Shown here piece by piece: positions 1-5,753 of a stretch of 7,601 nt of DNA. Position numbers and translations under genes: made by a program. This DNA is from JACDAN01 sp035711385 (GTDB lineage: Bacteria > Actinomycetota > Thermoleophilia > Gaiellales > Gaiellaceae). Positions within the stretch are counted from its first letter, which is position 1; the number at the start of each line of letters is the position of its first letter. The notes under the pieces are model-generated. The model made no database searches. It had not been told where the DNA came from and saw only the letters and a program-made list of their open reading frames with translations. The stretch lies in NCBI GenBank assembly GCA_035711385.1, contig DASTCG010000141.1, positions 1-7,601 of the forward strand. Direction: 5' to 3'.

Positions 1-1335
1 ACGTTCACCCTCAAGAAGACGTTCCGCCTCTCGAACGGTCAGCCGCTGACCGCGAAGAACTTCGCGTATGCGATCAACCGTGATCTCCAGAAGCGGATGG
101 CTTCGCCTGCACAGCCCTTCATCGAGGACATCGCCGGCGCCGAGGCCGTCATCAACGGCCAGGCGCAGCGCGCGTCCGGGGTCACGACTCCGAACAACTG
201 GACGCTTCGGATTCGGATGGCGAAGCGGGCTCCCGACCTGCTGGCTCGCCTCGCGATGCCGTTCTTCTGCGGCATCCCGACGAACCTGCCGATCAACCCG
301 GACGGCGTTCAGGCCCCGGTCGTGGGCTCGGGCCCGTACTTCGTCAAGGAGTGGACGACGAACCGGCGCGTCGTGCTGGAGCGGAACCGCTTCTACCGCG
401 GTCCCTCCCCGCACAACGTCAACGGCATGGTGATCGATATCGGGCTTCCGCTCGAGACGATCAAGCTGAACATCGACCGCGGCACGACCGACACGGGTGA
501 TATTCCGCCCTCGGCGCATGCGGAGCTGGGTCGGCGGTACGGCGTCAAGAAGCAGTCGCCTGGCCGCTACTTTGCGAATCCGTCGCCTGCGATCGACTAC
601 CTGGCGATGAACCACGACCGCCGGCTGTTCGGCGGTGGCGGCGTAGGCAACGTGCGGCTGAAGAAGGCCGTCAACAACGTGATCGACCGGCAGGGGATCC
701 TCGCTCAGCGTGGTGCCTACGCCGGCGTCACGAACGACCAGATCCTGCCGCCGACGATGCGCGGCTTCAGGAACGTGCCCCTCTACCCGCGGCACCCGAA
801 CCTGTCGCAGGCCCGGCGGCTTGCCCAGGGCCAGACCCGCGGCGGGAGCGGCGTGTTCTACTGCTCCAACCGGGCTCCGGCCCCGGCGCAGTGCCAGGTC
901 GTGCAGGCGAACCTGCGGAACATCGGCTTGAACATGGACATCAAGCTGTTCCCGCGGGCGACCCAGTTCGAGCTGGCCGGCCGCAAGGGCGAGCCCTTCG
1001 ACCTGACCCTCGAAGGTTGGCACATGGACTACTTCGATCCGTACGACTTCATCTTCCTGGTCGACGGAACGACGATCCGGCCTGCCAACAACGTCAACTT
1101 CTCCTACTTCAACTCGAAGACGTTCAACCGCAAGATCGCGCGAGCGAAGACGCTGGTTGGCGTCGCGCGGTACCGCGCGTTCAGCAACCTCGACATCGAC
1201 ATCGCGCGGAACGCTGCGCCGCTGGCGACGTTCGGGAGCCGGAACGACCGGCATTACGTCTCCGCGCGGACCGGGTGCTACCACTACCACCCGGTCTTCA
1301 CGTGGGACTACGCCACGCTCTGCCTCAACCGCTGA
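1..1335 (+). CDS. ABC transporter substrate-binding protein, family 5 (SBP_bac_5), 5' partial
   Basis: The frame is open from base 1, so the N-terminus, including any lipoprotein signal, lies outside the window; 444 residues are visible. It should be the extracytoplasmic binding protein that delivers a peptide-like or other small solute to an ABC importer. Family-5 hallmarks seen, numbered from the first visible codon: an opening strand with the block LSNGQPLTAKNFAYAINR, a GSGPY turn at about 109-113 followed by RNRFYRG at 128-134, a DYLAMN segment near 200 before the variable lobe, and PFDLTLEGWHMDYFDPYDF at about 332-350. Two Cys pairs (288/298 and 426/441) would suit disulfides in an exported protein. 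No permease or ATPase gene follows, and a strong hairpin ends the transcript 27 bp later, so any transporter partners lie upstream or elsewhere. The ligand cannot be told from sequence alone. Confidence 0.93.
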   Translation, partial: TFTLKKTFRLSNGQPLTAKNFAYAINRDLQKRMASPAQPFIEDIAGAEAVINGQAQRASGVTTPNNWTLRIRMAKRAPDLLARLAMPFFCGIPTNLPINPDGVQAPVVGSGPYFVKEWTTNRRVVLERNRFYRGPSPHNVNGMVIDIGLPLETIKLNIDRGTTDTGDIPPSAHAELGRRYGVKKQSPGRYFANPSPAIDYLAMNHDRRLFGGGGVGNVRLKKAVNNVIDRQGILAQRGAYAGVTNDQILPPTMRGFRNVPLYPRHPNLSQARRLAQGQTRGGSGVFYCSNRAPAPAQCQVVQANLRNIGLNMDIKLFPRATQFELAGRKGEPFDLTLEGWHMDYFDPYDFIFLVDGTTIRPANNVNFSYFNSKTFNRKIARAKTLVGVARYRAFSNLDIDIARNAAPLATFGSRNDRHYVSARTGCYHYHPVFTWDYATLCLNR

Positions 1336-1361
1336 GCGGACGAAGCGGAAACGAGCAGACG

Positions 1362-1390
1362 GGAAGGGCGGCCCACCGGGCCGCCCTTCC
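1362..1390 (+). terminator. Hairpin terminator after the solute-binding protein gene
   Basis: A perfect 13-bp inverted repeat (arms 1362-1374 and 1378-1390, arm ggaagggcggccc) with a 3-nt loop acc starts 27 bp after the stop codon at 1333-1335. The stem is very GC-rich. Only a short tcgtgg follows rather than a T-tract, as is common for terminator hairpins in high-GC actinobacteria. It separates this gene from the next same-strand gene. Confidence 0.8.
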
Positions 1391-1403
1391 TCGTGGCGCT
1401 AGC

Positions 1404-1409
1404 TAACGT
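1404..1409 (+). promoter_or_regulatory. Putative -10 element of the alpha/beta-hydrolase gene
   Basis: TAACGT fits the actinobacterial -10 pattern TAnnnT and lies 9 nt before the ATG at 1419. No Shine-Dalgarno-like sequence lies between them (ccgccgccc), so the transcript would be leaderless or nearly so. No convincing -35 is visible. The placement is inference from pattern and spacing. Confidence 0.45.
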
Positions 1410-1418
1410 CCGCCGCCC

Positions 1419-2276
1419 ATGGCCGAGGTCTTCCATCTCTCGGACGGGCGGGCGCTCGGGTACTCCGAGTGGGGCTCACGCGTAGCCTTCCCCGTATTCG
1501 GCTTCCTCGGAACGAGCCTCTCCTGGCTCGCGCACCTCGGGACCGACGCGCCGCGCGCGGCGGGTGTCCGGGTGATCGTCGTCGACCGGCCCGGCTACGG
1601 TCTCTCGGACCTCCAGCCGGGACGAACGCTGCTCGACTGGCCCCGCGACGTCGCCGAGCTGGCCGACGGCCTCGCGATCGACCGCTTCTCCGTCTTCGGG
1701 ATGTCGGGGGGCGGCCCGCACGCGGCGGCGTGCGGCTACGCGCTCCCGAACCGCGTCTCGGCGCTCGGCCTCGTCAGCTCGCCTGGGCCCGTGTGGGACC
1801 GGCCGGAGCTCCGCTTCTCCGCTCCTCCCCACCGGCAACCGATGATCGAGCTCGCCGAGCACCACCCGGAGCTCGTCGCGAGGCGGCTGCTCGAGGACTG
1901 CCGCGCCGAGCTCGAGCGAGCCGCCCGTGGGTCGCAGAACGGCGACGGCGGGCCGCCCGCCGACCGGGCCGTGATGGCCGATCCCGACCTCCGCGCCCGC
2001 TTCGAGGCGGCCAAGCTCGAGACCGTCGCCCGCGGGCCGGAGGGCTACGCGCACGACCTCTTCCTCCTCTATGTCGCCTCGTGGGGCTTCCGGCCCGAGG
2101 ACATCGCGGTGCCGACGCACATCTGGCAGGGCGATGCCGACGAGGCGGTCTCGCCGAGGGTGGCCGAGTTCTTCGCGGAGACGATTCCGGGAAGCCGCCT
2201 CCACGTCGTGCCCGATGCCGGGCACCTCCTGCTCTGGTCGCACAGCGAAGAGATCCTCTGCTCGCTCGTCGCCTAG
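1419..2276 (+). CDS. alpha/beta-fold hydrolase
   Basis: A 285-residue cytoplasmic protein with the usual length and motif order of the alpha/beta-hydrolase_1 family. Visible elements are DRPGYGLSD at 56-64 (strand beta-4 region), the nucleophile elbow GMSGG at 94-98 with Ser96, the acid in GDADEAV at 238-244 (probably Asp241), and the catalytic His269 in DAGHLLL. A complete Ser-Asp-His triad is therefore present. A cap-like insertion rich in charged residues spans roughly 125-215. The segment where relatives usually show an HG oxyanion-hole motif reads GFLGT (28-32), with Leu in place of His. Substrate is unknown; esterase, lipase-like or other hydrolase chemistry are all possible. The ATG at 1419 is preceded by a -10-like hexamer rather than a ribosome binding site. 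Its TAG stop forms part of the repeat element that follows. Confidence 0.92.
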   Translation: MAEVFHLSDGRALGYSEWGSRVAFPVFGFLGTSLSWLAHLGTDAPRAAGVRVIVVDRPGYGLSDLQPGRTLLDWPRDVAELADGLAIDRFSVFGMSGGGPHAAACGYALPNRVSALGLVSSPGPVWDRPELRFSAPPHRQPMIELAEHHPELVARRLLEDCRAELERAARGSQNGDGGPPADRAVMADPDLRARFEAAKLETVARGPEGYAHDLFLLYVASWGFRPEDIAVPTHIWQGDADEAVSPRVAEFFAETIPGSRLHVVPDAGHLLLWSHSEEILCSLVA

Positions 2277-2350
2277 GAGGGTTTGGCGGAAAACCGGCTG
2301 TGCCGCCAGGCCGCGCTGACAACGAGCACTTTCCCGCCAAACCCTCCTAG
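2273..2350. repeat. 17-bp perfect inverted-repeat element (MITE/REP-like)
   Basis: The arm ctaggagggtttggcgg at 2273-2289 is repeated exactly, inverted, at 2334-2350, with a 44-nt spacer. After one mismatch, three more base pairs extend the stem inward (2291-2293 with 2330-2332), and the spacer has a small cggc-tgt-gccg hairpin at 2295-2305. The outermost four bases are CTAG on both sides. CTAG is its own reverse complement, so these can equally be a 4-bp target-site duplication flanking a 70-bp element (2277-2346) with 13-bp terminal inverted repeats. The left arm includes the stop codon of the hydrolase gene. There is no T-tract after it, and the spacer is long for an intrinsic terminator. 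No transposase is present, so any mobility would depend on a helper elsewhere. Confidence 0.7.
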
Positions 2351-3608
2351 ACTCGGCGGTACGGCACGGCAACACCTGATCGGGCTGCTGCTCGCGACGG
2401 AGGAGGACTGGCCGACGGCGTTCGAGTCCCTCCTGCGGCGTCTCGGCCCGGTGCGCTGGAACGGCGAGACCCACGAGTTTCCGACCGAGCGCATCGTCCA
2501 CGAGCCGTTCGACCTCCGCTACCGGCCGCGGCACGCGCTGATCATCGACCGGCTCGCCTGGTGGTACGAGGTGCCGCGCGAGTGGCTGAAGAAGATCGCG
2601 CTCATGGACGACGTTTATCTGCTGAACAACCCGTTCACGTTCCAGGCGATGGAGAAGCACTCGGCGTACTGCGCGATGATGCGCCTCGGGCTGAAGGTGC
2701 CCGACACCTGGCTGATCCCGCACAAGCGGCCGCCCGACGACCCGCGGTACGTCCAGATGGCCGAGCGGTACAGCCCGGAGTTCGACCTCGACTACGTGGC
2801 CGAGCAGGTCGGCTTCCCGCTCTACATGAAGCCCTTCGACGGCGGGATGTGGGTCGACGTCACCCGGATCGACTCGAGCGAGGACCTCCACCGGGCCTAC
2901 GACCGGTCCGGCGAGCGGCTGATGCACCTGCAGGCGGCGGTGGAGGGCTACGACGTCTTCACGCGGAGCCTCTCGATCGGCCCGCAGACGAAGGTGATGG
3001 CATACGACCCCTCCGCCGACGGCCACTACCGCTACAAGGTGGGCGACGACTTCCTCCCGGCGGACCGGATGCGCGAGGTCGAGACGATCGGCATGGTCGT
3101 CAACGCCTTCTTCCGGTGGGAGTTCAACTCCTGCGAGGTGATCGTCCGGGACGGGGAAGCGCACCCGATCGACTATGCGAACGCCTCGCCGGACATGGCG
3201 CTCGTCAGCCTCCACTACTACTTCCCGTGGGCGATCGAGGCGCTCGCCGCCTGGTGCCTGTTCTGCGCCGTGACCGAACGGAGGGTCGGCGTGTACCAGC
3301 CGACGCGGGCGTACTTCGAGATCGGCGACCGCGACGACCTGTCGTACGACGAGAAGCTCGAACGGTACCGCGACCTCGCGGACGGCTACTTCCAGACCGA
3401 GCTCTTCGAGGCCTTCTGCGCGGAGGCTCTACCGCAGCTCGAGGAGGCTACCGCGGACTACGTCGAGAGTCCCGAGTTCGATCGGCTGATCGTCGAGGTG
3501 ATCCGAAGCGAGGAGCCCGAGGAGAAGCAGGAGCGGCTGATCGAGCGCTCGCGGAAGGCCGTGGCAGCGTGGGCAGCGGATCGACGTGCAGCCCCGGCGC
3601 GTAGATGA
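2283..3608 (+). CDS. ATP-grasp domain protein of unknown substrate (start uncertain)
   Basis: Up to 441 residues, counted from the TTG at 2283. Family signals: NNP at 115-117 and Lys125 in a pre-ATP-grasp region, followed by LGLKVPDTWLIP (135-146); an ATP-binding strand YMKPFDGG with Lys183; a hinge-like AVEGYDVFTRS at 219-229; and a metal-binding end of the fold, FNSCEVIV with Glu285 and PIDYANASPD with Asp297/Asn300. This order matches RimK/D-Ala-D-Ala-ligase-like ATP-grasp enzymes, which join a carboxylate to an amine or similar nucleophile using ATP. The product here is unknown. A charged helical tail (about 352-441) follows. The start is doubtful: TTG 2283 is the only ATG/GTG/TTG upstream of the conserved core (beginning near LIGLLLATEEDW, residue 32), but it lies inside the inverted repeat, with AGGAGG only 2 nt away. 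The first 25-30 residues are thus probably not native. Alternatives are ACG at 2361 and CTG at 2376. Confidence 0.8.
   Translation: MAENRLCRQAALTTSTFPPNPPRLGGTARQHLIGLLLATEEDWPTAFESLLRRLGPVRWNGETHEFPTERIVHEPFDLRYRPRHALIIDRLAWWYEVPREWLKKIALMDDVYLLNNPFTFQAMEKHSAYCAMMRLGLKVPDTWLIPHKRPPDDPRYVQMAERYSPEFDLDYVAEQVGFPLYMKPFDGGMWVDVTRIDSSEDLHRAYDRSGERLMHLQAAVEGYDVFTRSLSIGPQTKVMAYDPSADGHYRYKVGDDFLPADRMREVETIGMVVNAFFRWEFNSCEVIVRDGEAHPIDYANASPDMALVSLHYYFPWAIEALAAWCLFCAVTERRVGVYQPTRAYFEIGDRDDLSYDEKLERYRDLADGYFQTELFEAFCAEALPQLEEATADYVESPEFDRLIVEVIRSEEPEEKQERLIERSRKAVAAWAADRRAAPARR
2348..2353 (+). promoter_or_regulatory. Putative -10 element upstream of the ATP-grasp gene
   Basis: TAGACT fits TAnnnT and overlaps the right edge of the inverted-repeat element. 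It lies 7 nt before an in-frame ACG codon at 2361, the same distance seen between -10 hexamers and start codons at other genes here. The match is weak evidence on its own because no ATG, GTG or TTG stands at that position. Confidence 0.25.
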
Positions 3609-3632
3609 TCGCTAGCACTTCGAGAATCATAA

Positions 3633-3648
3633 AGGGCGGATCCGCCCT
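3633..3648. terminator. 16-bp palindrome in a convergent spacer, probable terminator
   Basis: AGGGCGGATCCGCCCT is a perfect palindrome, able to fold as a 6-bp stem with a GATC loop. It lies between two genes that converge (stops at 3608 on + and 3671 on -). Read leftward it is followed by ttatgatt, a modest T-rich run, so it best fits the end of the MarR transcript. Read rightward it has no T-tract. A 7-bp copy of its core (gcggatc) recurs at 3656-3662. Confidence 0.55.
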
Positions 3649-3670
3649 AAGTAGCGCGGATCGGCTCTAG

Positions 3671-4111
3671 TTAATCGCGGCTTAACAGGGCGCGGTTCGC
3701 CTTGCGCAGTCGCTCGAGCGGATCGCGGTACTCCTCGAGCGAGACGCCGAGCTCGCGCTCGATCGCCTCTTCCGCCGCACGGACGATCGGGACCATCGCC
3801 TCGAGGAACTCGCGCCCCTCCGGCGTCACCTCGAGGAAGTGCGACCTCGCGTCGGACGGGTTCGGCACACGCCGGACCAGGCCGGCGCGGTGCAGGCCCT
3901 GCACCCGACCTCGCACCGTCGTCTTCGGGATCCCCGTCTCCGCCTCGAGGCCGCTCGGCGTGATCGGCCCGTGGATGTCGATCAGGGTCAGCATCCCGAC
4001 GTGCGTGGGCGGATAGCCGGCCCGAACGAGCTTCCGCGTGAAGATCTGGCTCGCGAGCGAGTTGGCCACGGCCAGCTCGAGGAGGACCGGGCGCCGGAGA
4101 TCGCGCGCCAT
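3671..4111 (-). CDS. MarR-family winged-helix transcriptional regulator
   Basis: A 146-residue DNA-binding protein of normal MarR size. After an N-terminal dimerisation helix, a winged helix-turn-helix runs from about 30 to 98. It has ITPSGLEAETGIPKTTV as the helix-turn-helix, RGRVQGLHRAGLVRR following it, and a wing with the Asp-Arg pair NPSDARSHFLEVT (84-96). A C-terminal dimer helix contains AAEEAIERELGVSLEEY. Such proteins bind palindromic operators as dimers and usually sense a small ligand, stress compound or metabolite, but neither ligand nor target is evident here. The open frame continues far upstream, but the MARDL start is chosen because the family homology begins there and a TATGAT hexamer lies 6 nt upstream. 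It follows the CarH-like gene by 32 bp on the same strand, so read-through is also possible. Confidence 0.9.
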   Translation of the reverse strand: MARDLRRPVLLELAVANSLASQIFTRKLVRAGYPPTHVGMLTLIDIHGPITPSGLEAETGIPKTTVRGRVQGLHRAGLVRRVPNPSDARSHFLEVTPEGREFLEAMVPIVRAAEEAIERELGVSLEEYRDPLERLRKANRALLSRD

Positions 4112-4117
4112 GCGCGG

Positions 4118-4123
4118 ATCATA
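4118..4123 (-). promoter_or_regulatory. Putative -10 element of the MarR gene (leaderless)
   Basis: On the minus strand TATGAT matches the -10 consensus at five of six positions and ends 6 nt before the ATG at 4111. No Shine-Dalgarno sequence is visible. The regulator can therefore be transcribed independently of the CarH-like gene, despite the 32-bp gap. No clear -35 is visible. Confidence 0.6.
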
Positions 4124-4143
4124 GGAAGTCGCCCGTCGCGCGC

Positions 4144-4962
4144 TCAGGCGGCTCGACGCCGCAGGCGCCGGAGGGACTGCACCGCCTCCGCCGCGGTCGG
4201 ACCGCGGAACGCGCGTCCGCCGAGCACGAGACGGAGGTCCTGGTGGTCGCGTGCAAGTCGCTCGAGCTCCTCGCGCGCCGCGCCCGCCGGGCCGTCCATC
4301 GTTGCGCTGACCGCAACGACACGGGCACCGAGGTCGGCCGCCAGCTCGAAGGCAGCGGCCGGCGGCGTGTCCTGGCCGAGGTAGACGACCCTCCAGCCGT
4401 CCAGCTGCAGCAGCGTCGCGAGCGAGAGCAGGCCGATCTCGTGACGCTCGCCGGGGACGCAGGCGAGCACCGCCACACCCGTTGCTCCGCTCGCAGTCGT
4501 GTCGAGAAGCGTGCGGAGCTTCGTGGCGAGAAGCTGGGCGACGAAGTGCTCGTCGGCGACGGAGATCCTGTCGTGCTCCCACAGCTCGCCCGTCCGCTCC
4601 AGCACCGGGGCGGCGACCTCGACGATCGCCGAAGGCGGCTCGCAGACGGCGAACGTCTGGTTCACGAGCGCCTCGATGCGCGAGGGGACGCGGGCCTCCA
4701 CGGCCGCGGACAGCGCGTCGCAGAGGTCGGCCGTGCCGCCGACGGGCTCGTCGATCCGCCTGAGGAGCTCGACCGCCTGTGAGATCCGCAGCCCGTCGTC
4801 GAGGCGGTCGCGGAGCCATTCGATCTGCCGGATGTCCCGGTCCGAGAAGATCCGCTGCGCCCCGTTCGTCCGCGAGGGAGCCGGAACGCCGTAGCGCTCC
4901 TCCCACTTCCTGAGAGTGGCGGCGGGCACACCGGTTCGCCGCGCCACCGCCTGGATGTTCAC
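4144..4962 (-). CDS. MerR-family regulator with cobalamin-binding domain, CarH/LitR-like
   Basis: A 272-residue two-part regulator. Residues 1-70 form a MerR helix-turn-helix (NIQAVARRTGVPAATLRKWEERYG, then RIFSDRDIRQIEWL). Residues 80-155 fit the four-helix cap of B12 modules, and 160-265 fit the Rossmann-like B12 fold. Key motifs are Trp128 followed nine residues later by Glu138-His139 (the Wx9EH signature of the upper-face adenosyl group pocket in CarH), E172-x-H174-x-x-G177 for the lower axial cobalt ligand, Ser219 in VSAT, and Gly248-Gly249. Trp128 and His174 are 46 residues apart, as I recall for Thermus CarH (W131/H177). CarH proteins repress genes in the dark as adenosylcobalamin tetramers and release DNA in light, often controlling carotenoid or photolyase genes. 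None of those is in this window. The residue after Trp128 is Glu rather than the His of Thermus CarH. The start is GTG at 4962, with TACACT 6 nt upstream and no ribosome binding site. Confidence 0.9.
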   Translation of the reverse strand: MNIQAVARRTGVPAATLRKWEERYGVPAPSRTNGAQRIFSDRDIRQIEWLRDRLDDGLRISQAVELLRRIDEPVGGTADLCDALSAAVEARVPSRIEALVNQTFAVCEPPSAIVEVAAPVLERTGELWEHDRISVADEHFVAQLLATKLRTLLDTTASGATGVAVLACVPGERHEIGLLSLATLLQLDGWRVVYLGQDTPPAAAFELAADLGARVVAVSATMDGPAGAAREELERLARDHQDLRLVLGGRAFRGPTAAEAVQSLRRLRRRAA

Positions 4963-4968
4963 GCTCGA

Positions 4969-4974
4969 AGTGTA
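4969..4974 (-). promoter_or_regulatory. Putative -10 element of the CarH-like gene (leaderless)
   Basis: On the minus strand TACACT fits TAnnnT and ends 6 nt before the GTG start at 4962. There is no Shine-Dalgarno-like sequence. The hexamer contains a TACA/TGTA half-site, a motif I associate with CarA/CarH operators, but there is no facing partner half-site close by. Autoregulation is therefore only a guess. Confidence 0.5.
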
Positions 4975-5010
4975 GGTCCAATCGCCCGGCTGCGGGGGCC
5001 CCGGTGGACG

Positions 5011-5676
5011 CTATGAGAAGAGGGTCAGCTCCGGCTCGCGCAACCCGCGGAGGAGGTCGAGGTCGACCTCGGCGCAACGGATGCCGCGGGCGGTGGCGAG
5101 GGCGACGGCCTGCGGCCTCAGCGTCTGCGCGGCGAGGATGCCGCGGCAGGCGGCCTTCGCCGGGTCGAGGCGGATGCACTCGAGGTAGCGGCTCAGCTGC
5201 TCGACCGCCTCGATCGTCCCGATGCGCTTGATCTCGACCGCGACCCAGCCACCCTCGGCATCGCGGCACATGAGGTCGACGGGGCCCACCTCCGTCGGCC
5301 ACTCGCGGCGGATGAGGCGGAGCTCCTCGCCGAGCTCGCCGGGGGTCTCCGCGAGCGCCTCCTGCAGGTCCCGCTCGACGCCGTCCTTCTCCAGGGCAGC
5401 GGCCTCCCCCATGGGGTGCGAGACGTCGCTCAGGACCTCGACGAGCCTGATCTCGAGCCGGTCTTCGCCCTTGCGCTTCCGCACGACGAGCCGCTCCGCG
5501 TCCTCCTCGATCACCGTCGGCGGCGTCATCCAGTTCAGCGGCTTGTAGCCGCCGGCGTCGGCGTGGACGAGGACGGAGCCGTCGTCCTTGACGATCACGA
5601 GCCGGGTGGACTCCGGCAGGAACGCCGCGAGCCGGCCGGTGTAGGACACCTCGCAGCGGGCGACGATCAGGCGCAT
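5011..5676 (-). CDS. nucS: Endonuclease NucS (EndoMS), mismatch-specific
   Basis: A 221-residue protein, about the normal NucS length. It cuts both strands at certain mismatched base pairs and acts in the non-canonical mismatch-repair pathway of Actinobacteria and some Archaea, which lack MutS/MutL. The N-terminal DNA-binding/dimerisation half starts with MRLIVARCEVSYTGRL and carries the family block GYKPLNWMTPP at 43-53. The C-terminal nuclease has the PD-(D/E)xK-type motif as GPVDL with Asp134, then VAVEIKR with Glu148 and Lys150. The C-terminus ends ELTLFS, resembling the short hydrophobic clamp-binding tail reported in actinobacterial homologs. The ATG at 5676 is chosen over an in-frame start 18 codons upstream because the family begins MRL at this point and TACGGT lies 7 nt before it. 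It is divergent from the zinc peptidase gene and 48 bp upstream of the CarH-like gene. Confidence 0.95.
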   Translation of the reverse strand: MRLIVARCEVSYTGRLAAFLPESTRLVIVKDDGSVLVHADAGGYKPLNWMTPPTVIEEDAERLVVRKRKGEDRLEIRLVEVLSDVSHPMGEAAALEKDGVERDLQEALAETPGELGEELRLIRREWPTEVGPVDLMCRDAEGGWVAVEIKRIGTIEAVEQLSRYLECIRLDPAKAACRGILAAQTLRPQAVALATARGIRCAEVDLDLLRGLREPELTLFS

Positions 5677-5683
5677 GCGGGCG

Positions 5684-5689
5684 ACCGTA
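5684..5689 (-). promoter_or_regulatory. Putative -10 element of nucS (leaderless)
   Basis: On the minus strand TACGGT fits TAnnnT and ends 7 nt before the ATG at 5676. There is no usable Shine-Dalgarno sequence at normal spacing. The zone where a -35 would lie (about 5707-5712) falls in the palindrome shared with the divergent gene. Confidence 0.5.
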
Positions 5690-5706
5690 TCGTCCTCTTC
5701 GGACGT

Positions 5707-5722
5707 GTCCTGGTGCCAGGAC
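5707..5722. promoter_or_regulatory. 16-bp palindrome in the nucS/peptidase divergent promoter, candidate operator
   Basis: GTCCTGG-TG-CCAGGAC is a perfect inverted repeat with 7-bp arms and a 2-bp centre. Its centre (5714.5) almost equals the midpoint (5715) between the two predicted -10 hexamers, and it covers the expected -35 zone of both. A dimeric regulator bound here could control both genes. No regulator is identified; the function is inference from symmetry and position. Confidence 0.45.
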
Positions 5723-5740
5723 CTCGACATGGCCCTCCGA

Positions 5741-5746
5741 TACGCT
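5741..5746 (+). promoter_or_regulatory. Putative -10 element of the zinc metallopeptidase gene (leaderless)
   Basis: TACGCT fits TAnnnT and ends 7 nt before the ATG at 5754, the same geometry as nucS on the other strand. No ribosome binding site lies between. The -35 zone (about 5718-5723) overlaps the central palindrome and does not match a known -35 well. Confidence 0.5.
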
Positions 5747-5753
5747 TCGGCCG

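Noticed and set aside
2275..2285. AGGAGG as a Shine-Dalgarno site for the TTG at 2283
   Set aside because: Only 2 nt separate it from the codon, too close for normal initiation, and the AGGAGG belongs to the arm of the inverted repeat and is mirrored at 2343-2348.
1476..3215. Long minus-strand open frame (579 codons) across the hydrolase and ATP-grasp genes
   Set aside because: Translation is Arg/Val/Glu-rich low-complexity sequence without motifs, and it lies antisense to two genes with clear catalytic motifs. It is an artefact of high GC.
4963..5010. Possible hairpin terminator after nucS (gtcca at 4976-4980 with tggac at 5005-5009)
   Set aside because: Arms are only 5 bp with a 24-nt G/C-rich interior that pairs poorly, and no T-tract follows. 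Too weak to call.
4963..5010. CarH operator upstream of the CarH-like gene
   Set aside because: Only a single TACA/TGTA half-site is present with no inverted partner at a plausible distance, so no operator is annotated.
3671..5302. Very long minus-strand open frame (543 codons) ending in the MarR protein
   Set aside because: Only the last 146 residues resemble a protein family. The upstream part is an Arg/Pro-rich shadow of the CarH-like and nucS genes in another frame.
5676..5730. Longer nucS start adding 18 residues
   Set aside because: NucS proteins begin at the MRL point, the extra residues are polar and unfamily-like, and the extension would cover the predicted promoter and palindrome.
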